The position numbers and the translations under genes were made by a program. From Nocardia beijingensis NBRC 16342 (GTDB lineage: Bacteria > Actinomycetota > Actinomycetes > Mycobacteriales > Mycobacteriaceae), in the NCBI RefSeq assembly GCF_001612785.1, contig NZ_BDBC01000008.1, positions 62,001-126,000 of the forward strand: a DNA stretch of 64,000 nucleotides. Direction: 5' to 3'. A model generated the notes under the pieces. That model saw only the letters and a program-made list of their open reading frames with translations. It did not search any database and had not been told where the DNA came from. Of the stretch, positions 42,462 through 50,557 are shown one piece after another; within the stretch, counting starts at the first letter, position 1; every line of letters begins with the position of its first letter.

Positions 42462-43262
42462 TCAGCGGATCGATTCGTCGACCAAGCGCATCAGCCGGTC
42501 TGCGAGGGCAGGGGAGGCGGCGATCGTGTCGGGTGAGTCGAGGCTGTGGCGGCGGGAGGTCGAGTCGAGGACGACAGCACCCGCCTCGCGGGCGATGAGC
42601 ACACCGGCGGCCGTGTCCCAGGGCTTGTTGGACAACATGACGCAGGCGTCGGTGCGCCCCTCGGCGACCCACACCAGATCGAGGGCGGCAGATCCGAACA
42701 TCCGAACCCGCTCGATGGTGGCCGCCAGCGCGGCGGTGAGAGCGAAGCGGCGCCGGTTCTTCGCCACCGCCTCCGGCCCGACGGCGTAATCCCCGATGGA
42801 AACAATCGCCTGCTCGAGCGTTTCGGTGTTGCTCACCCCGATCGGCTTGCCATTGCTCCATGCGCCCGACCCGGCGGCGGCGTAGTACTCCAGGTCGAGG
42901 AATGGCGCGCCGACGACTCCGATCACCGGTTCGCCGTCGTGCACCAGAGCCAGCGATACGGCACAGAGCGGCAGTCCGTGAATGAAGTTGGACGTCCCGT
43001 CGATCGGGTCCAGGACCCACATATCTCGCGCGTGGTGATCGCGCGGCCCGTCATCGAACTCCTCACCGAGAAAGCCCCACTCGGGTGTCGCGTCGGCCAG
43101 ATACCGCCTGATGTCGTCCTGGATCCGATGATCCAAGCCGGTCACGTAGTCCCGATCGCCCTTGGCATCGACCGCTCCTCGATCGGCGGTGCGGAGAAGT
43201 TCGGCCCCCCGTTGAACGGCCGAACGAGCGATTTCGAGCAGATCATCCCGACTCGCTCTCAT
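42462..43262 (-). CDS. Inositol monophosphatase-family phosphatase
   Basis: A 266-residue Mg2+-dependent phosphatase with the full set of metal ligands: FLGEEFDDG (Glu67, Glu68), VLDPIDGTSNF (Asp85, Asp88) and the C-terminal WDTAAGVLIAREAG. The substrate may be inositol phosphate, histidinol phosphate, or phosphoadenosine phosphate, as the family is broad. Its ATG overlaps the stop of the upstream DUF5919 gene as ATGA (43259-43262), so both are made together. That pairing suggests a specific role in the DUF5919 system rather than general housekeeping. Confidence 0.88.
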   Translation of the reverse strand: MRASRDDLLEIARSAVQRGAELLRTADRGAVDAKGDRDYVTGLDHRIQDDIRRYLADATPEWGFLGEEFDDGPRDHHARDMWVLDPIDGTSNFIHGLPLCAVSLALVHDGEPVIGVVGAPFLDLEYYAAAGSGAWSNGKPIGVSNTETLEQAIVSIGDYAVGPEAVAKNRRRFALTAALAATIERVRMFGSAALDLVWVAEGRTDACVMLSNKPWDTAAGVLIAREAGAVVLDSTSRRHSLDSPDTIAASPALADRLMRLVDESIR

Positions 43263-44089
43263 ACCGAAGCGACCTCCCGAGCGCTGGACCACATCGTTTC
43301 GAAGACTTCGGAGAACGTGTCGAAGAGCCCCGCTTGTTCCGACTTGCGAGCGACCAGCGTCGGTGATTCGACTCCGCGGGCTCTCGGTAGATACGGCTGA
43401 ATGACGCACACCGCCGAATCGACGAGAATGATATTGAAGCGTACCGTTTCATCATAGGTGCGAATCTGGATGACATTGTCCTGTTGCGCGTACTTCTTCT
43501 GTGCTCGGATCAAGCATTTCATATTGAGTTCGGTAAGACTTGACAGCACTCCGGGAGTGTGACCCTCCTCAGATTCCCGTGCTCGGATATGGGAGCCATT
43601 CGGGTCGAGGAAGAGGCACCGGAGAGTGGTGCCTGATTCGAGCAACTTCATGAGGTCCGTATCCGACTGCTGGCAGAGTAGGTTCAATGACAGGCCTGCC
43701 ATATCGATCCGCCGTGCGCCCTCGAAGAGCTTCCGTGGAGGCATCGCCTGCAAGAAGTCGGTTCGGCTCGCAAAGATCGCTTCGACATCGGCAATGGTCT
43801 GAGCGGAAGTTCGCCCGCGTGCTGCTCGGATATCGGCGGGGTCCGTGCAGTCTTCAAACAATTCGTCGACCGACCAACCCGGGAACATGGTTTCCAAGAT
43901 TCGACGGTGATGGGGGTACGGGAGACTGGCGAGGTCCCCGGAGAGCCACCGGTAGAATTGAGCCTTCTTGGGTCCGGCGCCGACGAGTTCGGGCTCGTAT
44001 TCGCCCGCGATTCGGTCGTATTCGCGGTTGAACGCCGAGACGGTCTGAAGGTGGCGTTGTTGCAGTAGAGCTTTCAGCACGGTCCCCAC
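43259..44089 (-). CDS. DUF5919 family protein
   Basis: About 276 residues with GTG start at 44089. The N terminus VLKALLQQRHLQTVSAFNREYD and FYRWLSGDLASLPYPHHRRI is the helical region found in many Nocardia regulators of the XRE/WhiB-adjacent kind. The C-terminal half (DIEAIFASRTDF-like start, IDMAGLSLNLLCQQSDTDLM, LRCLFLDPNGSHIRARE, RFNIILVDSAVCVIQPYLPR) is DUF5919, a domain with a PLD-like strand pattern. The PLD HxK signature is not seen. A longer start (ATG 44185) exists, but it would add unrelated residues. Lower GC than the flanks. Function unknown. Confidence 0.75.
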   Translation of the reverse strand: MGTVLKALLQQRHLQTVSAFNREYDRIAGEYEPELVGAGPKKAQFYRWLSGDLASLPYPHHRRILETMFPGWSVDELFEDCTDPADIRAARGRTSAQTIADVEAIFASRTDFLQAMPPRKLFEGARRIDMAGLSLNLLCQQSDTDLMKLLESGTTLRCLFLDPNGSHIRARESEEGHTPGVLSSLTELNMKCLIRAQKKYAQQDNVIQIRTYDETVRFNIILVDSAVCVIQPYLPRARGVESPTLVARKSEQAGLFDTFSEVFETMWSSAREVASV

Positions 44090-44230
44090 GAGTGCGCCAC
44101 CTCTCGGGCTTCCCTGGTTCGGCACGGGATCGAAGATGAGACACAGAAGATACACCCGCTGGTCCAGCTGATCAAGGTGATGCATCGGCGGCGACGCGAA
44201 CAGACTCGGGCGCTGCCGACACTTCACCGC

Positions 44231-44521
44231 ATGGAACGGATCGTCACCGCAGGAGTGGTTGTCGTGGCGCTGGCACTGCTGGCCGTCGGCACCTTTTATG
44301 TGCTGCCGTACCTACTCGATCGAGACGACCCACTACCGGAATCGGCGGTACCGGTTATCGACATCTTCGATCGTCTCGACATCGAGCACGCGCATGCGAC
44401 CATGCAATACCACGTTCGATGCAGCATCGATTCCTGTCCGGACAAGGCAGATGCGTACTGGACCCTGGTCGAAGCCGGGCACATCGTCCCCGACGAACGT
44501 GCGCAGCGGAGATGGCAATGA
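44231..44521 (+). CDS. Small single-pass membrane protein
   Basis: 96 residues from ATG 44231. A hydrophobic helix VVVVALALLAVGTFYVLPYL follows a short start. The outer or inner tail contains MQYHVRCSIDSCPDKADAYW, with two Cys five residues apart, then LVEAGHIVPDERAQRRW. The Cys and the pattern HVRC-(x4)-C-(x2)-K recur, as I recall, in small Nocardia proteins encoded beside XRE regulators. The start could also be at 44177 or 44180. Function unknown; it lies between the DUF5919 gene and the XRE gene. Confidence 0.55.
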   Translation: MERIVTAGVVVVALALLAVGTFYVLPYLLDRDDPLPESAVPVIDIFDRLDIEHAHATMQYHVRCSIDSCPDKADAYWTLVEAGHIVPDERAQRRWQ

Positions 44522-44717
44522 ACCAGCCGGTCAGTGCAGATATCGTCCGCATCCGCCATCGTATCTGCGGCGAGTCGCCCGGTGAAATCTCTCTCGACGT
44601 CGCGAGGATGATCTGACCCAGCATGCCGGGCATGGCTGCGACTGCTTGCAGTTTCTAGGCGCATTGAAACGAGCTTCGCGAGTGTGTGGTTGAGGCGCGG
44701 AGCTGATCGTCACCATC

Positions 44718-44745
44718 GTCGATTATTGATAGCAGTAGTCGATAA
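44718..44745. promoter_or_regulatory. Direct repeat GTCGATWA upstream of the XRE gene
   Basis: GTCGATTA at 44718-44725 and GTCGATAA at 44738-44745 are spaced by 20 bp start to start, about two helix turns, in an A+T-rich segment that ends about 32 bp before the ATG at 44778. Such a pair is a likely binding site for the XRE regulator itself or a partner. Confidence 0.4.
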
Positions 44746-44777
44746 ACTCACACGGGCACGTCGCGTAGGAGGGCGCC

Positions 44778-46004
44778 ATGCAGGACCCCTGGGATGAAGC
44801 ACCTGTTGGTAAGCGAATCAAGGCCCTGCGTGAGCGTGCGGGCATGTCGCGGCCTGTCCTGGCCGGACTCGTCGGCCGGTCGGCGGAGTGGATCAAAGCC
44901 GTTGAGACAGGTCGCCTTCAAGCTCCGAAGCTGCCGATGCTGTTGCGAATCGCGCAGGCTCTCGAGGTGAAGGACCTCGCCGAGTTGACCGGCAACGGTC
45001 ATGCGGTGTCGGTGGCGGTTTTCGCAGGGGCGCAGCATGAAGCGCTCGCCGAGGTGCGTCGCGCACTCACCGACTATCGGATGACCTCGAGTCCATCCCC
45101 TGCCAGTGTCGAGCACCTGGCGATCCGATTGGCTCAGGCGTGGAAGATTCGCCACACCAGCCCCGACCACCGCACCCAGTTGGGGGCGTTACTGCCCGGC
45201 CTCATCCGCGACGCGCAGCAGGCGGCGCGCATTCCCGGGGCGGATCGTAGAGAAGCGCGTCGTGTGCTCGCAGGTGTATATCAGCTCGCGGACTTCTACG
45301 TCGCTTATCAGCCTGCGCCCGAACTGGTTTGGCTGGTCGCCGACCGTGCCATGAACGAAGGATTCGAAGCCGATGACCCGTATGTGATCGCATGCAGCAC
45401 ATGGGCGATGGCGCAGGCACTGCGGGACTCCGGCCGCTGGGAGGAAGCGCTCGACCTGATCCGGGATGCGCTCGGTCAGTTGGAGCCTTATCTGCCCAGG
45501 GACGAGACACCGGATGATTGGCGGGGGATCGCGGGCGCCCTCGAAGCGGAAGCCGCGTACGTCCACGCTCGTCGCGGCCGCTACGGGGAGGCTTGGGCGC
45601 ATTGGGAGTCGGCCGACGCGGTGGCCCGGAATCTGGGTCGAGAGTATCGGCATGTGCAGACGTCGTTTTCCGTGCCCGTGATGACGGCGCATGCGACGAC
45701 GCTCGGTGTGGAGCTGCGGCGCTCGGCAGAGGCTCTGCGTGCGGCGGGGAATGTGGATGCGGAGATGATCGTGTCGGTGCCGCGCCGGAGCCGCCACTAC
45801 ATCGAGGTCGCACGGGCGCATGCACAGCGGCGGGAGTCCGCAGCGGTATTCGCGATGCTGGAGAAGTCGGAGCAGACGGCCCCGGAGACCATTCGATACA
45901 ACGGGTTCGCGCGGGAGATGATCCACGACCTGGTGCAGCACCCGCCTACGGGGATGAGCCGCGACGTGCGGAATCTGAGCCGCCGCGTCGGCGTACTCGT
46001 GTAG
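44778..46004 (+). CDS. XRE-family HTH regulator with TPR-like C terminus
   Basis: A 408-residue regulator. The HTH at about 9-65 includes GKRIKALRERAGMSRPVLAG, LVGRSAEWIKAVETGRLQ and LPMLLRIAQALEV. The rest is helical with a TPR-like pattern (ALRDSGRWEEALDLIRDAL, EAAYVHARRGRYGEAWAHW). The family resembles actinobacterial regulators linked to quorum-like peptide or cell-development control. AGGAGG lies 6 nt before the ATG. No partner gene follows on the same strand; the next gene is convergent. Confidence 0.85.
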   Translation: MQDPWDEAPVGKRIKALRERAGMSRPVLAGLVGRSAEWIKAVETGRLQAPKLPMLLRIAQALEVKDLAELTGNGHAVSVAVFAGAQHEALAEVRRALTDYRMTSSPSPASVEHLAIRLAQAWKIRHTSPDHRTQLGALLPGLIRDAQQAARIPGADRREARRVLAGVYQLADFYVAYQPAPELVWLVADRAMNEGFEADDPYVIACSTWAMAQALRDSGRWEEALDLIRDALGQLEPYLPRDETPDDWRGIAGALEAEAAYVHARRGRYGEAWAHWESADAVARNLGREYRHVQTSFSVPVMTAHATTLGVELRRSAEALRAAGNVDAEMIVSVPRRSRHYIEVARAHAQRRESAAVFAMLEKSEQTAPETIRYNGFAREMIHDLVQHPPTGMSRDVRNLSRRVGVLV

Positions 46005-46108
46005 CTGCCGACCTCTCGGGGCGGTCAGCGGTCAGCCACGTCGAAGCCACGACCACAAGACCCGTCCGTGAGCGCGGCGGTGACGAACGCCGGGTGGGTC
46101 TGCCTCGG

Positions 46109-46903
46109 TTATCGGGGGCCGAGGAAGAGGGTTTGTGTGCTGCGGCCCAGAGGGCCCTTTTCGTCGTAGAGCGCCGATTCGGCCATACCTATGCCATGGG
46201 GTTGGGGGTAGGTGACGGCGTCGAGGCAGACCCATTCGCCCACCGGCTGTCGGTGCAGGGTGACCGTGAGGTCGGTGTTGATGAACAAGTACTCCGACCA
46301 GTCCAGGACCGCGCTGACGCCGTTGCCGGAATCGGCGGCCGCGAGGGTGCGCTCCAGCGGGCTCGGGTCGGTGCCCGCGACGATCGGGTGCTTGATCCTG
46401 ATCCAGCAGATCGCCGGGCCGGGCTCGGCGAAGGAGCCGCTGACGAAGCGGTAGTCGATGGCGGTGTGGAAGCCGATCGGCTGGGTGGAGGGGAACGGCT
46501 CGGGCGCGTCCGCGTGCTCCGGGCCGGGCCGCGTGCCGGTCGGCAAGAAGCGTTCCGGCAGCGGCAACTCCGGCTCGGACAGTTTGAAGCGCCAGGCGTT
46601 CGCGCGCATCACCGGCCCGCGCTCACTGGACAACGTCGCTTCGATGAGTTCGACGCTGCGGCCGGGACGCGCGACGCGCGCGTGCGCGGTGAGCGGTGCC
46701 AGCGGCACCGGGCCGAGGATCTCGACCGCCACCCGGCCGACCTGGAATCCGGGGCGCGGCTCGCATCGCTCGATCACGTGGCCGAGCAGCGCCGATGGCG
46801 GGCCAGCGTGCTGCGCGTCCGGCGACCAGGGGCCTCGGGTCAGCTCGGTCGAGATGAACCGGTCCGGCCGGTCGGGATCGGGGAGGTAGAAGGCGTCACT
46901 CAT
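46109..46903 (-). CDS. Acyl-CoA thioesterase family protein (double hotdog)
   Basis: A 264-residue protein of the 4HBT_3/TesB-like group. It begins DAFYLPDPDRPDRFISTELTRGPW and has QHAGPPSALLGHVIERCEP with the hotdog-helix Gly-Pro motif, RVAVEILGPVPLAPL, and a second half with PVGEWVCLDAVTYPQPHGIG and YDEKGPLGRSTQTL. It should hydrolyse acyl-CoA, releasing free acid. The ATG at 46903 is favoured because GAGG is 7 nt upstream; ATG 46909 is in frame. It is convergent with the XRE gene. Confidence 0.87.
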   Translation of the reverse strand: MSDAFYLPDPDRPDRFISTELTRGPWSPDAQHAGPPSALLGHVIERCEPRPGFQVGRVAVEILGPVPLAPLTAHARVARPGRSVELIEATLSSERGPVMRANAWRFKLSEPELPLPERFLPTGTRPGPEHADAPEPFPSTQPIGFHTAIDYRFVSGSFAEPGPAICWIRIKHPIVAGTDPSPLERTLAAADSGNGVSAVLDWSEYLFINTDLTVTLHRQPVGEWVCLDAVTYPQPHGIGMAESALYDEKGPLGRSTQTLFLGPR

Positions 46904-47044
46904 GACCATGCCTCGCCCGCGCTCGACTCGGTGCGCGCCCGCGCGCTGAGTCCCCGGTCACTTCGCTGACGCTCACTCACGTCGCCGTCCACCCTTCGTC
47001 GGTTTGCACAACGACGGTAACGCGCACCATAACGCGGTTCATCC

Positions 47045-48289
47045 TCAGACCCGGCCGAACGCGAGCGCGACATTGTGCCCGCCGAACCCGAACGAGTTGT
47101 TCAGCGCGAAATCGATGCGCTGAGTGCGCGGCGCGCCCGCCACGATGTCCAGATCGATCTCCGGATCGAGATTGTCGAGGTTCAGCGTGGGCGGGACCAT
47201 CTGATCCCGCAGGGTCAGCATGGTGACCAGCGATTCCAACGCGCCGACCGCCCCGATCGAGTGCCCCAGCGCGGATTTGGGAGCGTAGACCGAGGCGTCG
47301 GGCACGACGGAGGCGATCGCGTTGGCCTCCGAGGCGTCGCCGATCGAAGTCGACGTGGCGTGGGCGTTCACATGCTGGATGTCCGAAGGCCGCAAACCGG
47401 CGGTCTCGATGGCCTTGCGCATCGCGCGGGCCGCGCCGAGCCCTTCCGGTTCCGAGGCGACGATGTGGTAGGCGTCGGAGGTGATGCCCGCGCCGAGCAC
47501 CCGCCCGTGCACGGTCGCGCCGCGCGCACGTGCGTGCCGCTCGGACTCGAGCACCAGCAGCGCGCCCGCCTCGCCGAAGACGAACCCGTCGCGGTCCCGG
47601 TCGAACGGCCGGGACGCGCGTTCCGGTTCGTCGTTGCGGGTGCTCATGGCGCGCATCATGGCGAAGCTCGCGATGGGCACGGCGTCGATGTGTCCTTCGA
47701 CTCCGCCCGCGACCACCACGTCCGCCTCGCCGGTGGTGATCAGCCGCCAAGCGTGCGCGATGGCCTCCGAACCGGACGAGCAGGCCGAGACGGGAGCGAA
47801 AACTCCAGCTCTCGCCCCGATTTCGAGCCCGACGGTGGCGGCGGGACCGTTCGGCATCACCATCGGCACCGACATCGGCGACACCTTCCGGTAGCCGCCC
47901 GCGCGCATCGCGTCGACGGCGGAGATCAGCGCGTCGCCGCCGCCGAGCCCGGTGCCGATGGCCACCGCCAGGCGGTCGCGGTCCACCTCGGGCGCGCCGG
48001 CCGCGCGCCAGACCCGGCGGCCGAGCACCAGCGCCATCTGCTCGACGTAGGAATGCCTGCGCTGTTCGACCCGGCTCAATTCCGTGCCGGGCTGTGACGT
48101 CAACTTGCCGCCGATGCGGACCGGCAGGTCGTACTCGGCCACGAAATCGTCGTCGAGCGCGCCGATGCCGCTGCGCCCCGCCAGCAATCCGGACCAGGTT
48201 CTGTCCATGTCGTCGGCCAGCGACGTGGTCGCCGCGTACCCGGTGACCACGACCGAATCCCGAGTTTCTGAAGCGATTGTTACAGTCAC
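47045..48289 (-). CDS. KasA/KasB-type beta-ketoacyl-ACP synthase paralogue
   Basis: Elongates fatty acyl chains on ACP; 414 residues, same length as KasA and KasB of the mycobacterial FAS-II system. Catalytic residues: Cys170 in [10 protein letters not shown], His310 in [12 protein letters not shown], Lys338 and His343 in [11 protein letters not shown]. The stretch [20 protein letters not shown] matches KasA almost exactly. The usual KasA/B motif NAHGTAT is NAHATST here. It is not in a fabD-acpM-kas operon; instead it is alone and divergent from a TetR gene. The GTG at 48289 fits a leaderless start. Confidence 0.92.
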   Translation of the reverse strand: MTVTIASETRDSVVVTGYAATTSLADDMDRTWSGLLAGRSGIGALDDDFVAEYDLPVRIGGKLTSQPGTELSRVEQRRHSYVEQMALVLGRRVWRAAGAPEVDRDRLAVAIGTGLGGGDALISAVDAMRAGGYRKVSPMSVPMVMPNGPAATVGLEIGARAGVFAPVSACSSGSEAIAHAWRLITTGEADVVVAGGVEGHIDAVPIASFAMMRAMSTRNDEPERASRPFDRDRDGFVFGEAGALLVLESERHARARGATVHGRVLGAGITSDAYHIVASEPEGLGAARAMRKAIETAGLRPSDIQHVNAHATSTSIGDASEANAIASVVPDASVYAPKSALGHSIGAVGALESLVTMLTLRDQMVPPTLNLDNLDPEIDLDIVAGAPRTQRIDFALNNSFGFGGHNVALAFGRV

Positions 48290-48325
48290 GGTGTCATGGA
48301 TACCTGTACCGATCGCTACAGTCAA
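48275..48325. promoter_or_regulatory. Shared promoter/operator between ketosynthase and TetR
   Basis: An 18-bp near-perfect dyad CTGTACCGATCGCTACAG (48304-48321, one mismatched pair) almost fills the spacer of a minus-strand promoter: -35 TTGACT (48325-48320), 17 bp, -10 TATCCA (48302-48297), then 7 nt to the ketosynthase GTG. On the plus strand TACAGT (48317-48322) ends 6 nt before the TetR ATG at 48329. GATTGTTACAGTCA (48275-48288) is a 12/14 direct copy of 48311-48324. One bound repressor could close both promoters. Confidence 0.7.
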
Positions 48326-48328
48326 CCT

Positions 48329-48886
48329 ATGGCTCGCCCTCTCGACCACGCCAAACGCGCCGAACTGCTCGCCGCCGTCGTGCGCTACATCGCCGAGCAC
48401 GGCCTCGCGGACCTCTCATTGCGCCCACTGGCCGCCGAGCTGGGCACCAGCTCGCGCATGCTCATCTACTACTTCACGACCAAGGAAGAACTGCTGGTCC
48501 AAGCCCTGGCGACGCAGCGGCCCGACATCGCTGCCGTCTTCGCCGACATCGGCGACGCTTCGGATTTGCGCGAGCGGCTTTGGGACTTCTGGACCGCGAA
48601 CGTGTCGGGCGACGGCCGCACGAGCGTCAGGGTGATGTTGCAAGTGCTCGGTGCGGCCTGTGCGCCCCGCAGTCCGTATGCCGATTACGCCAACTCGGCC
48701 ATCGCCGTCTTCGTATCGGCGCTGGCCGACGGACTGCGCGGCCTCGGTTCCGTCGATGACCCGGAAATTGTTGCCACGCTGTTGATTTCGGGTCTGCGCG
48801 GTATTTTGCAGGACCGGTTGATCACCGGAGAAGTCGAGCGCACCGATCGCGCGGCCCGCCGTTTGATCGAACAGACGGTGCGCTGA
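48329..48886 (+). CDS. TetR-family regulator of the ketosynthase
   Basis: A 185-residue protein. It starts [20 protein letters not shown], with the HTH at about 25-50 ([19 protein letters not shown], then TTKEELL), and has a helical C-terminal domain ending in [12 protein letters not shown]. The ATG at 48329 keeps the operator dyad outside the gene; an in-frame ATG at 48296 would place it inside. The divergent layout suggests it represses itself and the lone KAS gene, possibly with an acyl-CoA or acyl-ACP ligand. Confidence 0.9.
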   Translation: MARPLDHAKRAELLAAVVRYIAEHGLADLSLRPLAAELGTSSRMLIYYFTTKEELLVQALATQRPDIAAVFADIGDASDLRERLWDFWTANVSGDGRTSVRVMLQVLGAACAPRSPYADYANSAIAVFVSALADGLRGLGSVDDPEIVATLLISGLRGILQDRLITGEVERTDRAARRLIEQTVR

Positions 48887-49180
48887 TTGTCTTATCGGCG
48901 CATCGGTAGCGAGCGGCGTCCGGGCGGGTGGTGCGGGCGGTGACGGTGGAATCCGGTAGCGACGCTTCGTCGGGCTGCGCTGGATATTCCGTTACGGCGG
49001 GGGCGATCGTGAGTCGAACGCACAGGCCGCTGCTGGGCCGTGACCCGGGGCCAGACGGAATTGGGGGTGCCCCACGCCTGCGGCGCTGCTGCTCGGCACG
49101 GCCGTGGCCCCACGTGTGCGACTCGCTCTCCGGGGAGGGCGGGGTAATCGTAGTGCCCGGATAGTCTCGCGCGGAGGCGA

Positions 49181-49642
49181 TCATTCGGGCCGGGACTCCG
49201 GGTACGCATGCGCGAAGAGACGTTCCAGCATCGCATGCAACTGGTCTCGCTCCGCCGGGTCGAGCGGGGCGAGGATCTCGTCGCCGACCCGGCCGGCTTC
49301 GCGATCGAGGGAACGCAACGCGGTGCGGCCGGTCCGGGTGATGCGCACGGTGATGCGGCGACGGTCGCGTTCGTCCCGCGCCCGTTCCACCTGACCGGTG
49401 GCTTCGAGTTCGTCGACGACCTTGGCCACGTCGCTGGGGTGGATGCCCAGGCGCTCGGCCAAGTCGCGCTGGGCATGCGGGCCGAAATCGGCGAGCGCGG
49501 CGAGGATCGCCATGTGCCACAGCCGCAGGCCGCGAGCGGCGAGACGGTCGGCGAACCCGGCGCGCGCGGCCTTGCCGACCCGCGACAGAAGGTAGATGTC
49601 GAGGCCGAGCAGGCTCGGTGGGAGTGCGCGGGCGTCGTCCAT
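49181..49642 (-). CDS. MarR-family transcriptional regulator
   Basis: A 153-residue winged-helix protein. LLGLDIYLLSRVGKAARAGF starts the dimerisation helices. The winged HTH covers about 45-110, with MAILAALADFGPHAQRDLAE, LGIHPSDVAKVVDELEATG and the wing RDERDRRRITVRIT. Homologues respond to phenolic or oxidising compounds. The -10-like TACAAT lies 6 nt upstream of the ATG. It is divergent from a VOC gene and shares an 11-bp repeated dyad with it. Confidence 0.92.
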   Translation of the reverse strand: MDDARALPPSLLGLDIYLLSRVGKAARAGFADRLAARGLRLWHMAILAALADFGPHAQRDLAERLGIHPSDVAKVVDELEATGQVERARDERDRRRITVRITRTGRTALRSLDREAGRVGDEILAPLDPAERDQLHAMLERLFAHAYPESRPE

Positions 49643-49645
49643 GGG

Positions 49646-49673
49646 CCTATTGTAGGTTCGGGCCTAAAGTAGG
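49646..49673. promoter_or_regulatory. Tandem MarR-type operator CCTANNNTAGG
   Basis: CCTATTGTAGG (49646-49656) and CCTAAAGTAGG (49663-49673) are two 11-bp dyads of identical form spaced 17 bp apart between the divergent MarR and VOC genes. The first covers the minus-strand -10 (TACAAT, 49654-49649) of the marR gene. This is the expected layout for MarR autoregulation. Confidence 0.65.
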
Positions 49674-49699
49674 TCCGCACCAACTATTTGGAGACAACA

Positions 49700-50101
49700 G
49701 TGGACGCACTTCACCCGAGACTCCTGGTCACCCGGTTCACCGAATGCTTCGAGTTCTACGCGGCGGTGCTGCCCGAGCTGATCGGCGCGACGCTGGCCAA
49801 CGGAACCGCCGCGGGTCCGTACGCGAGCTGGGACGTCGGGGACGAAGGAGTGCTGGCGCTCTTCGATCGTTCCGCGATGGCGGAGGTCGTCGGCACGACG
49901 GCGCTGCCTGTCGCACCGGCCCAAGACGCGGTGATGTTCGTGTGCCGAGTGCCCGACGTCGACGCGGGCGCGAAGTTGTGCACAGACCACGGCGCGACGG
50001 TTGTCGCGGCCCCAGCCGTCCGCCCGCACTGGGGCCCCGGGCTGCGCACCGCGCACCTGCGCGACCCGGAGGGCACGCTGATTGAACTCCAGTCGTACTG
50101 A
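49700..50101 (+). CDS. VOC family protein
   Basis: A 133-residue VOC-fold protein. The GTG at 49700 is preceded at 7 nt by GGAG. It has PRLLVTRFTECFEFYAAVLPEL and the second half VMFVCRVPDVDAGAKLCTDHG, RTAHLRDPEGTLIELQSY, with the usual metal-ligand Glu near the end. Divergent from the MarR gene with a shared operator region, so it may handle the compound that MarR senses. The substrate is unknown. Confidence 0.88.
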   Translation: MDALHPRLLVTRFTECFEFYAAVLPELIGATLANGTAAGPYASWDVGDEGVLALFDRSAMAEVVGTTALPVAPAQDAVMFVCRVPDVDAGAKLCTDHGATVVAAPAVRPHWGPGLRTAHLRDPEGTLIELQSY

Positions 50102-50165
50102 GTGCCTCGATGGGGGTTCCGCCGGGCTGGCTGGAGAACGGGCCGGGGCCGTGCGGTAAGGCTTC

Positions 50166-50360
50166 TTACGTGGTCGGGTGATCCGGTTCGTAGTCGCCAT
50201 AGCGTCGGGGGCCGGGCGCGGCGGCGGCGAGTTCGGTTGCCGCCTGCCACAGCGACACCGCCGCCGGATGCTCGGCACCGAGCAGGGTCGCTACCTCCTC
50301 GTAGATCGGCTGGATCTTGTCCCGCAGCTCTTGGGACTTGCTCACGTCGAAGTTCGGCAC
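50166..50360 (-). CDS. Small helical protein of unknown function
   Basis: 64 residues from GTG 50360 with AGGA 7 nt upstream. It is helical and acidic: FDVSKSQELRDKIQPIYEEV, AAVSLWQAATELAAAAPG, then RRYGDYEPDHPTT. No signal or membrane segment. It is the last gene of the minus-strand cluster with the nuclease-like gene 197 bp upstream. No family is recognised; it could be part of the same system. Confidence 0.5.
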   Translation of the reverse strand: MPNFDVSKSQELRDKIQPIYEEVATLLGAEHPAAVSLWQAATELAAAAPGPRRYGDYEPDHPTT

Positions 50361-50557
50361 CAGGGATTCCTTTCATCGTGACGGCGCTGGGATGGTGCGG
50401 GTCGGTAGTGATTCCCGAATCGCGAATGGCGCATCAGCTTGGTGGTGGCGTTACGCGGCAATTCATCGATGCGGCGGCTGGCTCGGGCATTGGCGGGTCG
50501 GTGGTAGTGCGCCGGTCGCCCGGCAGTCGGTCTGCCCCGGTCGGACATCGGCGCCGA

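Noticed and set aside
44090..44185. N-terminal extension of the DUF5919 protein to ATG 44185
   Set aside because: The added 32 residues do not resemble the family, and an AGGTGG sits before GTG 44089.
48296..48328. Start of the ketosynthase-linked TetR at ATG 48296
   Set aside because: The extra residues would cover the operator dyad, and the HTH family start fits ATG 48329.
48887..49180. Possible gene in the gap between TetR and MarR
   Set aside because: Short frames on both strands have no start signal or domain; the 294 bp look like plain convergent intergenic sequence without a clear terminator.
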